64,000 nt of DNA from Planctomycetaceae bacterium (GCA_021732975.1 JAKFWC010000006.1:1-64000); one strand, 5' to 3'. Positions 18,152 to 27,422 are shown, numbered from the stretch's first letter. A program made the numbers and translations. Notes: generated from the letters alone by a model not told the origin.

Positions 18152-18409
18152 TCACGGCGTTTTCGCGTCTGTCGGCGGGTGGGCGGCAGGCGGTCCACCG
18201 ATGCGGAGCTGCAGCGTGGTCAACAGCACGACCAAGGCCGCGAATCCCATCCCCGCGGCGGCACCGAGCAGCATCGCCATGGCGCGGAACGCTCGGCCCC
18301 CGGCGGTATCGCCCCCGGCTGACAAGAGCGCTGACGCCAAACTCGCCAGCAGCGCCAATCCGCCGCAGCCCACAGTTCCTGCCAGACAGCGTGCCAACCA
18401 AGTCTTCAT
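18152..18409 (-). CDS. Small two-helix membrane protein, 85 residues
   Basis: Starting at MKTWLARCLAGTVGCGG, the protein has two hydrophobic helices (about 8-30 and 43-65) and a short proline-rich tail (RIGGPPAAHPPTDAKTP). GGGATCACG lies before the ATG. No family recognised. It precedes the zinc-ribbon gene on the same strand and could be cotranscribed with it. Confidence 0.5.
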   Translation of the reverse strand: MKTWLARCLAGTVGCGGLALLASLASALLSAGGDTAGGRAFRAMAMLLGAAAGMGFAALVVLLTTLQLRIGGPPAAHPPTDAKTP

Positions 18410-18472
18410 CGTGATCCCGTTACATCCTGTCGACAGCGACACTTCAACCATTCGTCGGCACGGCGTCAAGCC

Positions 18473-18566
18473 GTTTAACCGCGACCCGAAGGGGAGCGCT
18501 CGCGCGGCACAGATCACACGTGTTGAGCGCTTCATGCGAGCGCTCCCCTTCGGGTCGCGGCTAAAC
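18473..18566. repeat. Inverted repeat, palindrome family E
   Basis: Arms 18473-18503 and 18536-18566 (31 bases, one mismatch) include CGACCCGAAGGGGAGCGCTC. The outer ends read GTTTAA and GTTTAG, so both edges can provide a stop codon in an outward gene. It separates two divergent genes. Confidence 0.9.
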
Positions 18567-18668
18567 ATGGGCGGATGATTGTACCAGGATTGCCGTTGAC
18601 CGATTTGATTGTCGGAGGTACCACGCGCTCAGTTGGAATGTCTGTTTGCTTCCCAGGGGGCGAAAATC

Positions 18669-19565
18669 ATGGAGCGGTCCTTGTTCGTGAGCATCATGCT
18701 GGTCGGAGTTCTCGCGGGTTCGACCACCACCGCGGCCGATCGTCCGGCACCCGCGCTGCAAGTCCGTACTTATCCCGTTGCTGATCTCGTCGTGCCGATC
18801 CCCTCGCCTACCGACCGCGCCCCGTATGTTGATAAGGCGTTCCCAAAGGAATTTGAAGCGCTCGAACAGCACCTGCGTCGCACCACCGGTGCCGATGCCT
18901 GGAACGAAAACGGTTCGATCCAACGGTATGAAAAGACGTTGTCGCTGGTGGTCCGTCAGACGGCGGCGGTCCATGAAAAGATCGCCGACGAACTGAATCG
19001 ACTGCGTCGTGAGTTGGATGCGCAAGTGGCGTTGGAGATGCACATCATCACCGGCCCGCGGAACGAGATCGCGGCTCTGGCGGCGGCCTTCCCCGGTGAG
19101 TTCGGCCAACACGAAAGTCAGCAGCTTCTGGAACAGGCGAAGCGTTCCGAGAATCTGAAGCACACGATGTCGCCCAAGGTGACGCTGTTCTCGCGTCAGA
19201 CAGCCAATCTCAATTTTGATGAACGCGCGATTGCGGCAAACGCCACCGTTTCCGACGACCGCCGTTCCGTTCGCCTGAAGATGGCGGAAGGGCCGGAGAA
19301 AGATCTCGATCTGCTCGGCCGTGTTGAGTTCGTGATGTTGCATTCCGGGCGTTCCGCTGCGATCTACTTTCCCGCTTCGAGCGCACGCAGCATCATTCCC
19401 CCCGCCGGCGATGCGACCGAACGTCTGGTTCTCGTCACCCCGCGGGTGTTGATTGTGGAAGAAGAGGAAGAGCAGCAGAAAGTCGTGCTGCTGATGGTGA
19501 CCCCCCGGGGCAGGATTCAAGAGGAAGAAGAGGAACTACTCGGGGTTCCGACTTCTATGCCATAA
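18669..19565 (+). CDS. Secreted secretin-like domain protein
   Basis: The start at 18669 (MERSLFVSIMLVGVLAGST) gives a signal peptide cleaved near TAA-D. The 298-residue protein has PALQVRTYPVADLVVP followed by NGSIQRYEKTLSLVVRQT and IADELNRLRR, the layout of the short secretin N-domain as found in planctomycete proteins. Its end carries two tandem copies of a secretin-like VTPR motif followed by acidic runs: LVTPRVLIVEEEEE and MVTPRGRIQEEEEE. Secretin VTPR strands normally sit in the outer membrane barrel, but the barrel itself looks too short here. Possibly an accessory or relict secretin. Confidence 0.6.
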   Translation: MERSLFVSIMLVGVLAGSTTTAADRPAPALQVRTYPVADLVVPIPSPTDRAPYVDKAFPKEFEALEQHLRRTTGADAWNENGSIQRYEKTLSLVVRQTAAVHEKIADELNRLRRELDAQVALEMHIITGPRNEIAALAAAFPGEFGQHESQQLLEQAKRSENLKHTMSPKVTLFSRQTANLNFDERAIAANATVSDDRRSVRLKMAEGPEKDLDLLGRVEFVMLHSGRSAAIYFPASSARSIIPPAGDATERLVLVTPRVLIVEEEEEQQKVVLLMVTPRGRIQEEEEELLGVPTSMP

Positions 19566-19600
19566 CATAATCCAGCAACCCGTGAATGTGTTCGCTTTCG

Positions 19601-19620
19601 TGTGCCACGGCCGTGGCACA
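19601..19620. repeat. 20-bp perfect palindrome (family F)
   Basis: TGTGCCACGGCCGTGGCACA reads identically on both strands. It lies in the convergent gap between the secretin-like gene and the phosphatase gene and shares TGTGCCACGG with the element at 28311-28384. It could serve as a bidirectional terminator hairpin. Confidence 0.8.
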
Positions 19621-19664
19621 CAATCAATCCACGGATTGTTGACTCGCGTCCAACCGGATGTGAC

Positions 19665-20329
19665 TCAGTTCCCTGCGAGCGGGAACTCGCGCACGTTGCC
19701 GGCTTCGTTGGCTTGGTAGACGTGATCTCGGTCGACATCGAGACACGTCAGCCAGCCCCCGCGCTGGCAATCGGTGTCGATGCAGACCCACCCCGGCATC
19801 ATCAGCGGCAGTCCGTTCTTCTGCGGCGTGTGCCCACAAATCACGCGCCGGTTTGGATCGAAAGGGCTTCATTGCCCATGAGGTGCATCCAGCGCAAGCA
19901 GACGGAATGCTGTTCGGAGAGCGGCACGCCTGGCTGCAAGTTCGCATGCACAAAGATCGACGACGGCGTTTCCCAATAATCGACGGCGCTTTCGAGCAGG
20001 TCGCGATGGGATTTGGGAATGCGTCGCGTATCCCCGCCGTAACTTTCCAGTGCTTCTTCCCCGCCGAACTGCATCCACATGTTCCACCCTTCTCCATCGA
20101 GGGCGCGGAGCATCATCTCTTCGTGATTGCCGCAGATAAGCACCACGTGGCAACGGCTCTGGAGACGCCAGACCTGATCGAGCACATCCGCGGTATTTGG
20201 CCCGCGGTCGATCAGGTCACCAAGCAGCACGACCGTATCGGCTGGCGTCGGCGCGACCGCGCCGAGCAAGGTCCGCAGTGCCATATCGCACCCGTGGACA
20301 TCCCCAATGGCCAGCGTCCGTCTGGTCAT
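19665..20329 (-). pseudogene. PPP-family metallophosphatase with an apparent frameshift
   Basis: From ATG 20329 the reading MTRRTLAIGDVHGCDMAL carries the metal-site motifs GDVHG, GDLIDRGPN, GNHEE and FVHA of PPP-type serine/threonine phosphatases and diadenosine tetraphosphatases. It runs into a stop at 19841 after LMGNEALSIQTGA. One frame over, the missing conserved end continues as DPNRRVICGHTPQKNG, CIDTDCQRGG and a natural stop at 19665. One extra base near 19861-19867, an AAAGGG run, would restore a product of about 222 residues. Either a real recent mutation, programmed slippage or an assembly error. Confidence 0.8.
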
Positions 20330-20521
20330 CGCGGTTCCGACAATTTGAAAGCGGTTTTGTCGTTCCGATGCCAACTCACGGTCTCTGATCTCAATTGGAT
20401 TCCACCACCACAATCCAGATCGTCGCCTTTGACGCGCTGGCTTATGTCACCGATAATAACATCCCGTGACGATCGGCACTTCGCCGTTCAAAATGCGTCA
20501 CGATCAGTAAGGACCAACGAC

Positions 20522-20635
20522 ATGGCAGAAAGTGGCAAAAGCGACAAAGGTCGGAAAGAACCCCAGAAAAAAGCGGCACTCACGCTCAAAGAAAAGCGGA
20601 AAGCCAAGGCCGACAAGAAGGACAAGAAGTACTAA
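20522..20635 (+). CDS. 37-residue Lys-rich protein
   Basis: The gene reads MAESGKSDKGRKEPQKKAAL and ends KADKKDKKY. More than a third of the residues are lysine. An AAGGA site lies nine bases before the ATG, and a perfect 14-bp terminator follows within 60 bases, which supports a real expressed gene. Function unknown; nucleic-acid binding is a guess from charge. Confidence 0.65.
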   Translation: MAESGKSDKGRKEPQKKAALTLKEKRKAKADKKDKKY

Positions 20636-20690
20636 CGGTGGCGAGCGGTTAGTCTGCACCGTTCTGAAGTGTCCGCAGTGAACGCTCAAG

Positions 20691-20725
20691 AAACCCGGAC
20701 ATTTTCTCAAATGTCCGGGTTTCTG
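20691..20725 (+). terminator. Perfect 14-bp intrinsic terminator
   Basis: AAACCCGGACATTT (20691-20704) pairs fully with AAATGTCCGGGTTT (20709-20722) around TCTC. A-rich and T-rich flanks make it usable in both directions. Confidence 0.9.
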
Positions 20726-20921
20726 TATTCCCAATCGGCATTCCGTCGACACGATTCGGTTCGACGTAGACTTCGATTCCGGTGCCGTGCAGGGAAACGA
20801 GCGTCCTTGATTGACAGGCACGAAGTCTGTAGCGTCGACTTCAGACTGCGGACGCTTTTGATCGATGCCCTGAATCGAGTGATGGGCCGTCAGTCCCCGA
20901 ATTTCCCCGGAGGAATTGCTC

Positions 20922-22199
20922 ATGTCGACTCGCGCTTGTTCGATCGGCTGCACGACTTTTGTCGCGATCATGTCGTTCGGTTTCATTCCGGGGGAGGCCG
21001 CGGAAGATGTTTCGCCGACCGTTGCCGGTCACTTGCAACAGGGTCACATCGCGGCGGCGGAGACGTATCTCCGCGAACAACTCACGGCCGATCCCCAACA
21101 TGCACAGGCGCGGTTTGCGAGCGGGGTCGTGCAAGTCCTCGCCGCCATCGAACAATTGGGACAACAGCAGTACCGCTATGGAGTGCTGAGCGGCACCGTC
21201 CGCAGTCTGCCCGTTCTGCGCCTGCCGGTCCCCGTGAATCCGCAACCGCAACCGGTCACGTATCCGCAAGTCCGGCAGGTCTTCCTCGACTTCCAGACGC
21301 GACTCATTCAGGCCGAAGCCGAACTGGCGAAAGTCGACGTTCAAAAAGACGTGAAACTCCCCCTCGACTTGATGGCGATCCGGCTCGACCTGACCGGCGA
21401 CGGCAAGAGTGACGACAAGGAAGATTTTCTCACGATCTTCGGCGTGGCGAATCGACGCCAGCCCGGTATCGGCCCCCAGGACATGCGCGTGACGTTCGAT
21501 GCGGGGGATGTCCCGTGGTTACGCGGATATTGTCATTTCCTGGCGGCCTTCTGCGACATGGTCCTGGCGTATGATCATCAGCGGTTGTTCGATCACTGCG
21601 GGCACCTGGTCTATCCCCAGCCCGTGCCATCCGCACCCGTTGCTGAAGCGATTGACGCGGGTGAACGGGGCTTCGATACGGACATTGCCGATTTCATCGC
21701 CGCCATTCACCTGATCAATTTCCCTGTGAAAGAACCGAAGCGCATGGCTTCGGCCCGTGCGCATTTGCTGGAAATGATTCGCACCTCGCGGCAGTCGTGG
21801 ACGCTGATTCTGGCCGAGACAGACAACGATCACGAATGGCTGCCCAACCCCAGACAAACCGGCGTGCTCGGCGTTCCCGTCACGCGAGAGGTCATCGACG
21901 GCTGGCATGGAGTGCTGGCCGAAATGGAAGACTTGCTCGAAGGTCGCAAACTGGTCCCCTTCTGGCGGGACTACACCCGCTTCCTTGGACCGGCCCGACC
22001 AATCCCAATGGAAGGCCGTGGCATCAATCTGAAACGCTTCTTCGACGAACCGCGCGATTTCGACCTGATCCTGACGCTACAAGGAAGTGGTGCCCTGCCC
22101 TATCTGGAACGCGGGCCACTCTCCCGTCCGGAAACCTGGAACAATCTCACCCGCATCTTCCGCGGCCAGTTTTTCGGGTTCGCGGTGTGGTTTAATTGA
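20922..22199 (+). CDS. Secreted protein with TPR-like start and EF-hand-like loop
   Basis: GGAGG lies eight bases before the ATG at 20922, which I use instead of a TTG two codons upstream. The 425-residue product has a signal peptide (MSTRACSIGCTTFVAIMSFG, cleavage near GEA-AE). A helical repeat segment follows (HIAAAETYLREQLTADPQHA). A calcium-loop-like motif DLTGDGKSDDKED lies at 156-168. The remaining 250 residues match no family I know; LRGYCHFLAAFCDMVLAYDH is a notable central segment. Extracytoplasmic and possibly calcium-binding by inference. Confidence 0.65.
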   Translation: MSTRACSIGCTTFVAIMSFGFIPGEAAEDVSPTVAGHLQQGHIAAAETYLREQLTADPQHAQARFASGVVQVLAAIEQLGQQQYRYGVLSGTVRSLPVLRLPVPVNPQPQPVTYPQVRQVFLDFQTRLIQAEAELAKVDVQKDVKLPLDLMAIRLDLTGDGKSDDKEDFLTIFGVANRRQPGIGPQDMRVTFDAGDVPWLRGYCHFLAAFCDMVLAYDHQRLFDHCGHLVYPQPVPSAPVAEAIDAGERGFDTDIADFIAAIHLINFPVKEPKRMASARAHLLEMIRTSRQSWTLILAETDNDHEWLPNPRQTGVLGVPVTREVIDGWHGVLAEMEDLLEGRKLVPFWRDYTRFLGPARPIPMEGRGINLKRFFDEPRDFDLILTLQGSGALPYLERGPLSRPETWNNLTRIFRGQFFGFAVWFN

Positions 22200-22224
22200 A
22201 AGACGAAGGCTATGCGACCGGATG

Positions 22225-23253
22225 TTACTTCACGCCGCGTTGTTTCAGCTCGCTGACGACCGCTTCAACAATCTTCGCGATGTCCGCGGCTTGCGCGTTG
22301 TTCGCGGTCGGGAGCGGGCAGCCGCAAGATGGTTCATCGGTGAATCCGTGCTCCGAGAGCAGGCATTGCAACTTGTCGGCGAGTTTCACCAACTCGATCT
22401 GCTGATCGTCTGAAAGAGGTTGCCGGCTGGAACCAGTTTCAAAGCCGCGCAGGCGGACCGCCGTGCGGAAGCCGTCCGGGAACTCGCCTGAACAGTAGAT
22501 CATCGCATCGAACAGCGTGACGATTTCGTACTGCAAATCGCGGGCTTCGGCGATCCGTTCGGCGAGCGTCAACTCATACAGTTTGACGAGCAGTTCCGGC
22601 GCAACGCCCGATGTCGCATTGGTCCCGCCATCGGCACCGATAAGCAGCATCGGCATCAGCGCGGCGTCCCAGCCGGTGAGGAAGCAGAAGTCGGACCGCA
22701 ACGGCCGCACGGCTTGAATCATGCGGATCATGTTCGGGATGTCGCCCGAGGAATCCTTGATGCCGACGATCTTCGGGCACTCTTCCGCCAGCCGGGTCAC
22801 CGTGGGGACATCGATCGGGCTGGCGAACATCGGAATGTTGTAGAGCGTGACATCAATCGGCGTATTGTCTGCGATCTCTTTGAAATACGCATACACCGCC
22901 CGCGGGCTGAGCTTGTAGTAGTACGGGGCGACAATCGCCACAGCCGCTGCGCCGAGTTCGTAGTATGTCTCGCACGCGCGGACGGTCTCTTTCACGTTGG
23001 CTTCCGCGGCTCCGGCGAGGACTGGAATGCGGCCATTCACCTGATCGCAGATGATCTCCATGATGCGGACGCGTTCTTCCACGGTGAAGCGGGTGAACTC
23101 GCCAGTGCTGCCGTTGGGATACAGGCCGTGGACCCCTTTGGCGATGAGCCAGTCGACGTAGCGGCGGAGTTCGCGCTCGTTGATCTCCCCGTGTTGATCG
23201 AGAGGGACGATATTGGGGGTGAAAATCCCGCGGAGCTTCGCCTGGCTGTGCAT
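22225..23253 (-). CDS. DapA/NanA-family aldolase (dihydrodipicolinate synthase-like)
   Basis: The start at 23253 ([19 protein letters not shown]) gives 342 residues. The class I aldolase barrel shows NGSTGEF (47-53), Tyr138 in LYNIPMF and the Schiff-base lysine Lys166 in [10 protein letters not shown]. The family includes lysine-pathway DapA, sialic acid lyase and several sugar-acid aldolases; the loop sequence does not let me choose. About 40 extra C-terminal residues carry SCGCPLP, unusual for DapA. The gene stands alone. Confidence 0.8.
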   Translation of the reverse strand: MHSQAKLRGIFTPNIVPLDQHGEINERELRRYVDWLIAKGVHGLYPNGSTGEFTRFTVEERVRIMEIICDQVNGRIPVLAGAAEANVKETVRACETYYELGAAAVAIVAPYYYKLSPRAVYAYFKEIADNTPIDVTLYNIPMFASPIDVPTVTRLAEECPKIVGIKDSSGDIPNMIRMIQAVRPLRSDFCFLTGWDAALMPMLLIGADGGTNATSGVAPELLVKLYELTLAERIAEARDLQYEIVTLFDAMIYCSGEFPDGFRTAVRLRGFETGSSRQPLSDDQQIELVKLADKLQCLLSEHGFTDEPSCGCPLPTANNAQAADIAKIVEAVVSELKQRGVK

Positions 23254-23423
23254 GGAACCACTTCGATTGTGGGGACAATAAGCGCGGACTGATACCGAAC
23301 CCCGATGATACCGCGCGGCCGTTTCCGATTCCGTCGACCGGATGGTCGTCGTCTGTCCAAAACTGGCGCCATGGTCGGAACAATCGTTACAAACCCACCG
23401 CGGGGACGGCGGTTTCTGCCGGA

Positions 23424-23568
23424 AAAGACGAGATTGGCAATTAGGAATTGGCAATTGAAAAGGGCAAATTGGAATGGCGGGGAAGGAATGGCCACGGGAT
23501 CAATCGAAGTCTTCCTCCGTCAATTCGCAATTTTCATTTCCTAATTTCTAATTGCCAATCTCGTCTTT
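23424..23568. repeat. Inverted repeat built on ATTGGCAATTAG (palindrome family G)
   Basis: Core arms 23424-23444 and 23548-23568 are perfectly complementary over 21 bases (AAAGACGAGATTGGCAATTA plus G). Both continue as imperfect AATTGGCAATT-type repeats. The right core encodes the last residues and the TAG stop of the histidine kinase gene. Apart from this element the 294-base gap looks empty. Confidence 0.9.
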
Positions 23569-24303
23569 CGACACGATGTTGGTGCGCATTAATGGCCATT
23601 GCGTCGTGATCGTCGTCGGCCCACCGGGCGGTGAGTTGATCGCAATCGTCCCACCGTGCATTGCGACGATTCTTGCCGCTTTGCACAGACCGAATCCCAA
23701 CCCACGGCCGGCTTGGCGACCGGAGTAGAACGGGTCGAACGCATGTTCGCGCTCGAGCGGGGTGAAACCCTTGCCGTGATCAATGACGGCAATGTCTACG
23801 GCATTGTCCAAGCCGGCGACCATAATACGAATATCCCCACCGGCGGGTTGCAGGGCCGTGAGCGCATTGCGGATGAGTTCGCTCATTACCACCGCGAATT
23901 GCACGGGATCGGCGTCGATCTTCGCGGATGCCGGTCCGTTAACTTCGACGCGACAAGAACCGCCCTTCAATGGCTCGGTCAACCGTTCCGTCACCGTGCG
24001 GATCTGGGCAATCGCATCGAACACGTGCCGCTCAGGGGCCGGCGGGCGGGCGAATGTCATCACATCGCCGATCATGTCCCGGACGCGATACGCCTGGGTT
24101 GCGATGATCGACAACGATTGTCGGCGCTGCGGATCGGTTTCGTCCCGCAAGAGTTGTTGAGCGCGGCCGATGATCGTGGCCAACGGATTGTTGATCTCGT
24201 GCCCGGCCCCGGCGGCAAATTCCGCGAGGGCTTCCAAACGCTCAGGACTCGGCAACCAGGTGGTGGCCGAGTCCTGTGATGAGAGCGTGGGGGCATCCGA
24301 CAT
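23548..24303 (-). CDS. Soluble histidine kinase
   Basis: The 251-residue protein starts MSDAPTLSSQ at 24303, its ATG sharing one base with the stop of the upstream response regulator. The phosphoacceptor box is AGAGHEINNPLATIIGRAQQ with His35. The ATPase boxes are ELIRNALTAL (Asn146), VIDHGKGF and DPFYSGRQAGRGLGFGLC. There is no sensor or membrane segment, so it must take input from a partner. Its tail SKDEIGN and TAG stop are encoded by the palindrome at 23548-23568. Confidence 0.88.
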   Translation of the reverse strand: MSDAPTLSSQDSATTWLPSPERLEALAEFAAGAGHEINNPLATIIGRAQQLLRDETDPQRRQSLSIIATQAYRVRDMIGDVMTFARPPAPERHVFDAIAQIRTVTERLTEPLKGGSCRVEVNGPASAKIDADPVQFAVVMSELIRNALTALQPAGGDIRIMVAGLDNAVDIAVIDHGKGFTPLEREHAFDPFYSGRQAGRGLGFGLCKAARIVAMHGGTIAINSPPGGPTTITTQWPLMRTNIVSKDEIGN

Positions 24304-24887
24304 TATTGACGGGCTTCCACCGGTTCGACATCCAAGAGATGGCACATGCGGTCCATCAGCGTTTCGATTTCAAACGGCTTCTGTACGAAATCGTTCGCAC
24401 CGGCCAATTTCAGTTCTTCGATCTTGTCCGCCTCGACCATCCCCGAGATACAGATGATCTTGGTGTCGTCGAGAGCCGAGTCCATGCGGACCCGTTGGCA
24501 GACTTCTTTACCATTGATGTCCGGCAGCATCACGTCGAGGACGAGGATGTCGGGACGGTATTCCTTCACCATCATCCCGGCATCGAAACCGTTGTTCGCC
24601 ACGCGGACTTCGAAGCGGCCATCCGCTTCGAGCGCGTCGCGGATCAGTTCGACGAGTTCTTCGTCATCGTCAACAACGAGCGCTTTGCGGCGGCCGCTTT
24701 CGAGGGCATCGGTCGGGATGCCGTTCTCTTTCATGAACTTGTACAGCACGTCGCGGGGGATGCGACGGAAGCGGGAACCGGGGACACGGAAGCCCTTGAG
24801 CTGACCCGAGTCGAAGCAGCGAATGATCGTCTGCTGGCTCACCTTGCAGATTTTGGCGGCTTCGCCCGTCGTGAAGACTGTTTTCAT
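24303..24887 (-). CDS. Response regulator with N-terminal excisionase-type HTH
   Basis: The order is inverted compared with common regulators. A MerR/excisionase-type helix-turn-helix comes first (1-60: FTTGEAAKICKVSQQTI, RFRRIPRDVLYKFM), then a receiver domain (about 68-185). The receiver has the acidic pocket VVDDDEE, phospho-acceptor Asp118 in LVLDVMLPD, Ser148 in ICISGM and Lys170 in QKPF. It probably binds DNA directly and is controlled by the kinase encoded next. Translation of the two is coupled by the TAATG overlap. Confidence 0.88.
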   Translation of the reverse strand: MKTVFTTGEAAKICKVSQQTIIRCFDSGQLKGFRVPGSRFRRIPRDVLYKFMKENGIPTDALESGRRKALVVDDDEELVELIRDALEADGRFEVRVANNGFDAGMMVKEYRPDILVLDVMLPDINGKEVCQRVRMDSALDDTKIICISGMVEADKIEELKLAGANDFVQKPFEIETLMDRMCHLLDVEPVEARQ

Positions 24888-25098
24888 GGCGTTTCACCAT
24901 CCTTGCTGCGGCCTGCCCACGGGTACCAGGCCGATTCCTTGAACTGCGTCCCACGTCCTATGCGAGAGCAGCCCCCCGACGGGTTGCATGCACGTGATCA
25001 CTTCGATTACCGAGGCTTAACCCAGCTTGCCGTAAACAGAACCTGGATGTGCTGTTCGGCCAAGTATACTGAGATTACCGATTCTTCCAGATGTTCCG

Positions 25099-25126
25099 AT
25101 TGTAACCATTCTTTCAGATCGGTCAA
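25099..25126 (-). promoter_or_regulatory. Candidate sigma70 promoter for the two-component operon
   Basis: On the minus strand TTGACC (25126-25121) and TACAAT (25104-25099) are separated by 16 bases, each matching 5/6 of the vegetative consensus. Transcription would start near 25090 and leave a leader of about 200 bases. Confidence 0.5.
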
Positions 25127-25301
25127 CATTGCTTTCCTTCGTTAGAGTTCCCCACAACCCGCACCGCCGTTAAGTCACCACGTTGAGCGTAATTCACTTG
25201 ACTGTCGGAACTTAGGGGGATTCGTGAATTCGCAAAGAAATTACGGCCCCACGAAACTACCCAGTCCGCAGAAAAATCGCCGCAGGTTCACCAGAGTGTC
25301 T

Positions 25302-25379
25302 TTCTGAGCCGCGACCGTCAGGGAGCGCGTTCTTCCCTGACGCTTCAGGAACACGCTCTCTGATGGCCGCGGCACAGAA
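25302..25379. repeat. Decayed inverted repeat, palindrome family H copy 1
   Basis: Arms 25302-25334 and about 25348-25379 share GAGCCGCGACCGTCAGGGAG with a handful of mismatches. Some mismatches would still pair as G-U in RNA. Related copies lie at 42188-42259 and 48591-48620. It directly follows the mnmG stop codon. Confidence 0.75.
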
Positions 25380-25387
25380 ACGCATCG

Positions 25388-27313
25388 TTACAACGCGGCG
25401 GACGAGTCGGACAGGCGGTCTGGCTCGCGCAGATAGAGCAATAAGACTGTGAGATCGGCGGGGGTGATGCCGCTGATGCGGGCGGCCTGACCCACGTCGG
25501 TGGGGCGGATTCGCGTCAACTTATCCTTCGCCTCTTTGCGCAGTTGCGGGACGCCGAGATAGTTGAACGTTGACGGGATGATGATGGATTGAATCTTGTC
25601 CTGCCGTTCGATGTCCGCGGCTTGGCGACGAATGTAACCTGCGTACTTCGTTTCAATCACGATTTGTTCGGCGGCTCGCGGTGACGAAATACACTCTGCG
25701 AGTGCCGGGGTGAGCGCGAGCATGGCGGGCCAATCCATTTCCGGCCGGCGTAACCATTCTTCGAGTGTCGGCCCCTGATGGCGGTTCGTTTGCAACCATT
25801 CGGTTCCGCGGGCGATTTGCGCTTCGTGCTGTTCGTACTGCTGCCAACGGTCGTCGGTAACGAGACCGATACGTCTCCCTAATGGCGTGAGACGGCGGTC
25901 GGCGTTGTCGTGTCGGAGAAGCAGCCGATATTCAGCGCGCGATGTAAACATGCGGTAGGGTTCGTCGACGCCCTTCGTGACAAGATCGTCGATGAGCACG
26001 CCGAGGTAGGCCTGGCTGCGATCGATGATCAGCGGTCCGTCGCCGCGGAGTTTCAAGGCCGCGTTGATGCCGGCCAGTAACCCCTGCCCCGCCGCTTCTT
26101 CATAACCGGTGGTGCCATTGATCTGCCCTGCGAAATACAGCCCGGCGACGCGCTTGGTTTCCAACGTGCGCTGCAACTGTGTGGGCGGAGCGAAGTCATA
26201 CTCCACGGCGTACCCGTACCGCATGATCTCCGCCCGCTCCAGACCGCGGATCGAGCGGACCATTTCGTCCTGCACATCCCGAGGCAGGCTGGTGGAGATG
26301 CCGTTGCAGTAATATTCCCAGGTGTTGCGGCCTTCCGGTTCGAGGAAGATGTGGTGGCTCGACCGTTCCGCGAATCGCACCACTTTGTCTTCGATCGACG
26401 GACAATACCGCGGCCCGGTCGATTGGATCTGCCCGCTGTACATCGGCGCGCGGTGCAGATTGGCACGGATCACGTCATGCACATGGGCGTTTGTTTCAGT
26501 CAACCAACACGGCAACTGCGGCGCGGTGATCGCTTCCGTCAGAAATGAAAACGGCACCGGTTCATCATCGCCCGGTTGTTCGGCACAGGCACTGAAATCG
26601 ATGGTGCGGCCATTCAAACGACACGGCGTGCCCGTTTTGAAGCGGTGCAATTCAAAGCCGAGTTGCCGCAGCGAATCGGACATTGTCCCAGTGGTGCCAT
26701 CCCCTGCCCGGCCGCCCGGCGTCTTCGTTTCCCCGGTGTGCATGATCGCCTGGAGAAACGTTCCCGTGGTGATGATAACCGCACGGCAACGATAGACCGC
26801 GCCGCCGCGAACTCGCACGCCGACAATGCGGAGGGAGTCGAGAGTCAAGAGTCGAGAGTCGAGAGCCGGAGCAGAGGCTTCTCCGTTTGGCTCTTGACTC
26901 TCAACTCTTGACTCTCGACATCCTTCAACGAGCAGCCCTTCCACGCTCTCCTGCCGCAATGTGAGGTTCGCTTGATCCTCAATGCGGCGTTTCATCTCGA
27001 ACTGATACGCTTTTTTGTCGGCCTGTGCGCGGGGGCTGTGCATTGCCGCCCCTTTGCTGCGGTTGAGCATGCGGAATTGCAGACCGGTAGCGTCGATGAC
27101 GCGGCCCATTTCCCCGCCGAGGGCGTCGATTTCGCGGACGATCTGTCCCTTCGCGACGCCGCCGATCGCCGGGTTACAGCTCATCTGCCCCACGGTGTCG
27201 CAGTTCATCGTCAGCAGGACGGTCTTCGCTCCGAGCCGCGCCGCCGCCAGTGCGGCTTCACACCCCGCGTGCCCGGCTCCGATGATCGCGATGTCAAAAT
27301 CGTAGGTCGACAT
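25388..27313 (-). CDS. mnmG: tRNA uridine-5-carboxymethylaminomethyl modification enzyme
   Basis: The 641-residue protein begins [20 protein letters not shown] with the FAD-binding GxGxxG. It continues with the MnmG signatures [46 protein letters not shown] and the C-terminal helical domain. With MnmE it installs the cmnm5 group on wobble U34 of certain tRNAs. Between VEGLLVEG and RIVGVRV, where most MnmG proteins have one to three loop residues, there is an insertion of about 29 residues. It begins [16 protein letters not shown] and is encoded by the palindrome at 26837-26919. Apart from this insertion all expected motifs are intact. Confidence 0.95.
   Translation of the reverse strand: MSTYDFDIAIIGAGHAGCEAALAAARLGAKTVLLTMNCDTVGQMSCNPAIGGVAKGQIVREIDALGGEMGRVIDATGLQFRMLNRSKGAAMHSPRAQADKKAYQFEMKRRIEDQANLTLRQESVEGLLVEGCRESRVESQEPNGEASAPALDSRLLTLDSLRIVGVRVRGGAVYRCRAVIITTGTFLQAIMHTGETKTPGGRAGDGTTGTMSDSLRQLGFELHRFKTGTPCRLNGRTIDFSACAEQPGDDEPVPFSFLTEAITAPQLPCWLTETNAHVHDVIRANLHRAPMYSGQIQSTGPRYCPSIEDKVVRFAERSSHHIFLEPEGRNTWEYYCNGISTSLPRDVQDEMVRSIRGLERAEIMRYGYAVEYDFAPPTQLQRTLETKRVAGLYFAGQINGTTGYEEAAGQGLLAGINAALKLRGDGPLIIDRSQAYLGVLIDDLVTKGVDEPYRMFTSRAEYRLLLRHDNADRRLTPLGRRIGLVTDDRWQQYEQHEAQIARGTEWLQTNRHQGPTLEEWLRRPEMDWPAMLALTPALAECISSPRAAEQIVIETKYAGYIRRQAADIERQDKIQSIIIPSTFNYLGVPQLRKEAKDKLTRIRPTDVGQAARISGITPADLTVLLLYLREPDRLSDSSAAL
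26837..26919. repeat. In-frame inverted repeat inside mnmG (palindrome family I)
   Basis: Arms 26837-26867 and 26889-26919 (31 bases, two mismatches) are made of repeated GAGTC and GAGAGTC units around a 21-base spacer. The element contains no stop in the mnmG frame and encodes about 28 residues. Confidence 0.9.
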
Positions 27314-27422
27314 GGAAGAGTTGATCGTTGGGCGGTGTTGGTTAGTCGATGGAGCAAAGCGTTGTCGAGGGAACTGTTTTCAGTTCCACCAAAACAAAGA
27401 GTGTAACCAGATTGCTGCAGGG

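Larger units (their letters stand above)
24888..25387. other. 500-base non-coding gap before the two-component genes
   Basis: It holds the candidate promoter at 25099-25126 reading toward the response regulator, a leader of about 200 bases and the decayed palindrome at 25302-25379 next to the mnmG stop. I see no gene in it. Confidence 0.5.

Noticed and set aside
19624..20097. 157-codon minus-strand frame overlapping the phosphatase
   Set aside because: Its first part is an Arg/Ser-rich shadow. The conserved phosphatase C-terminus lies in a different frame.
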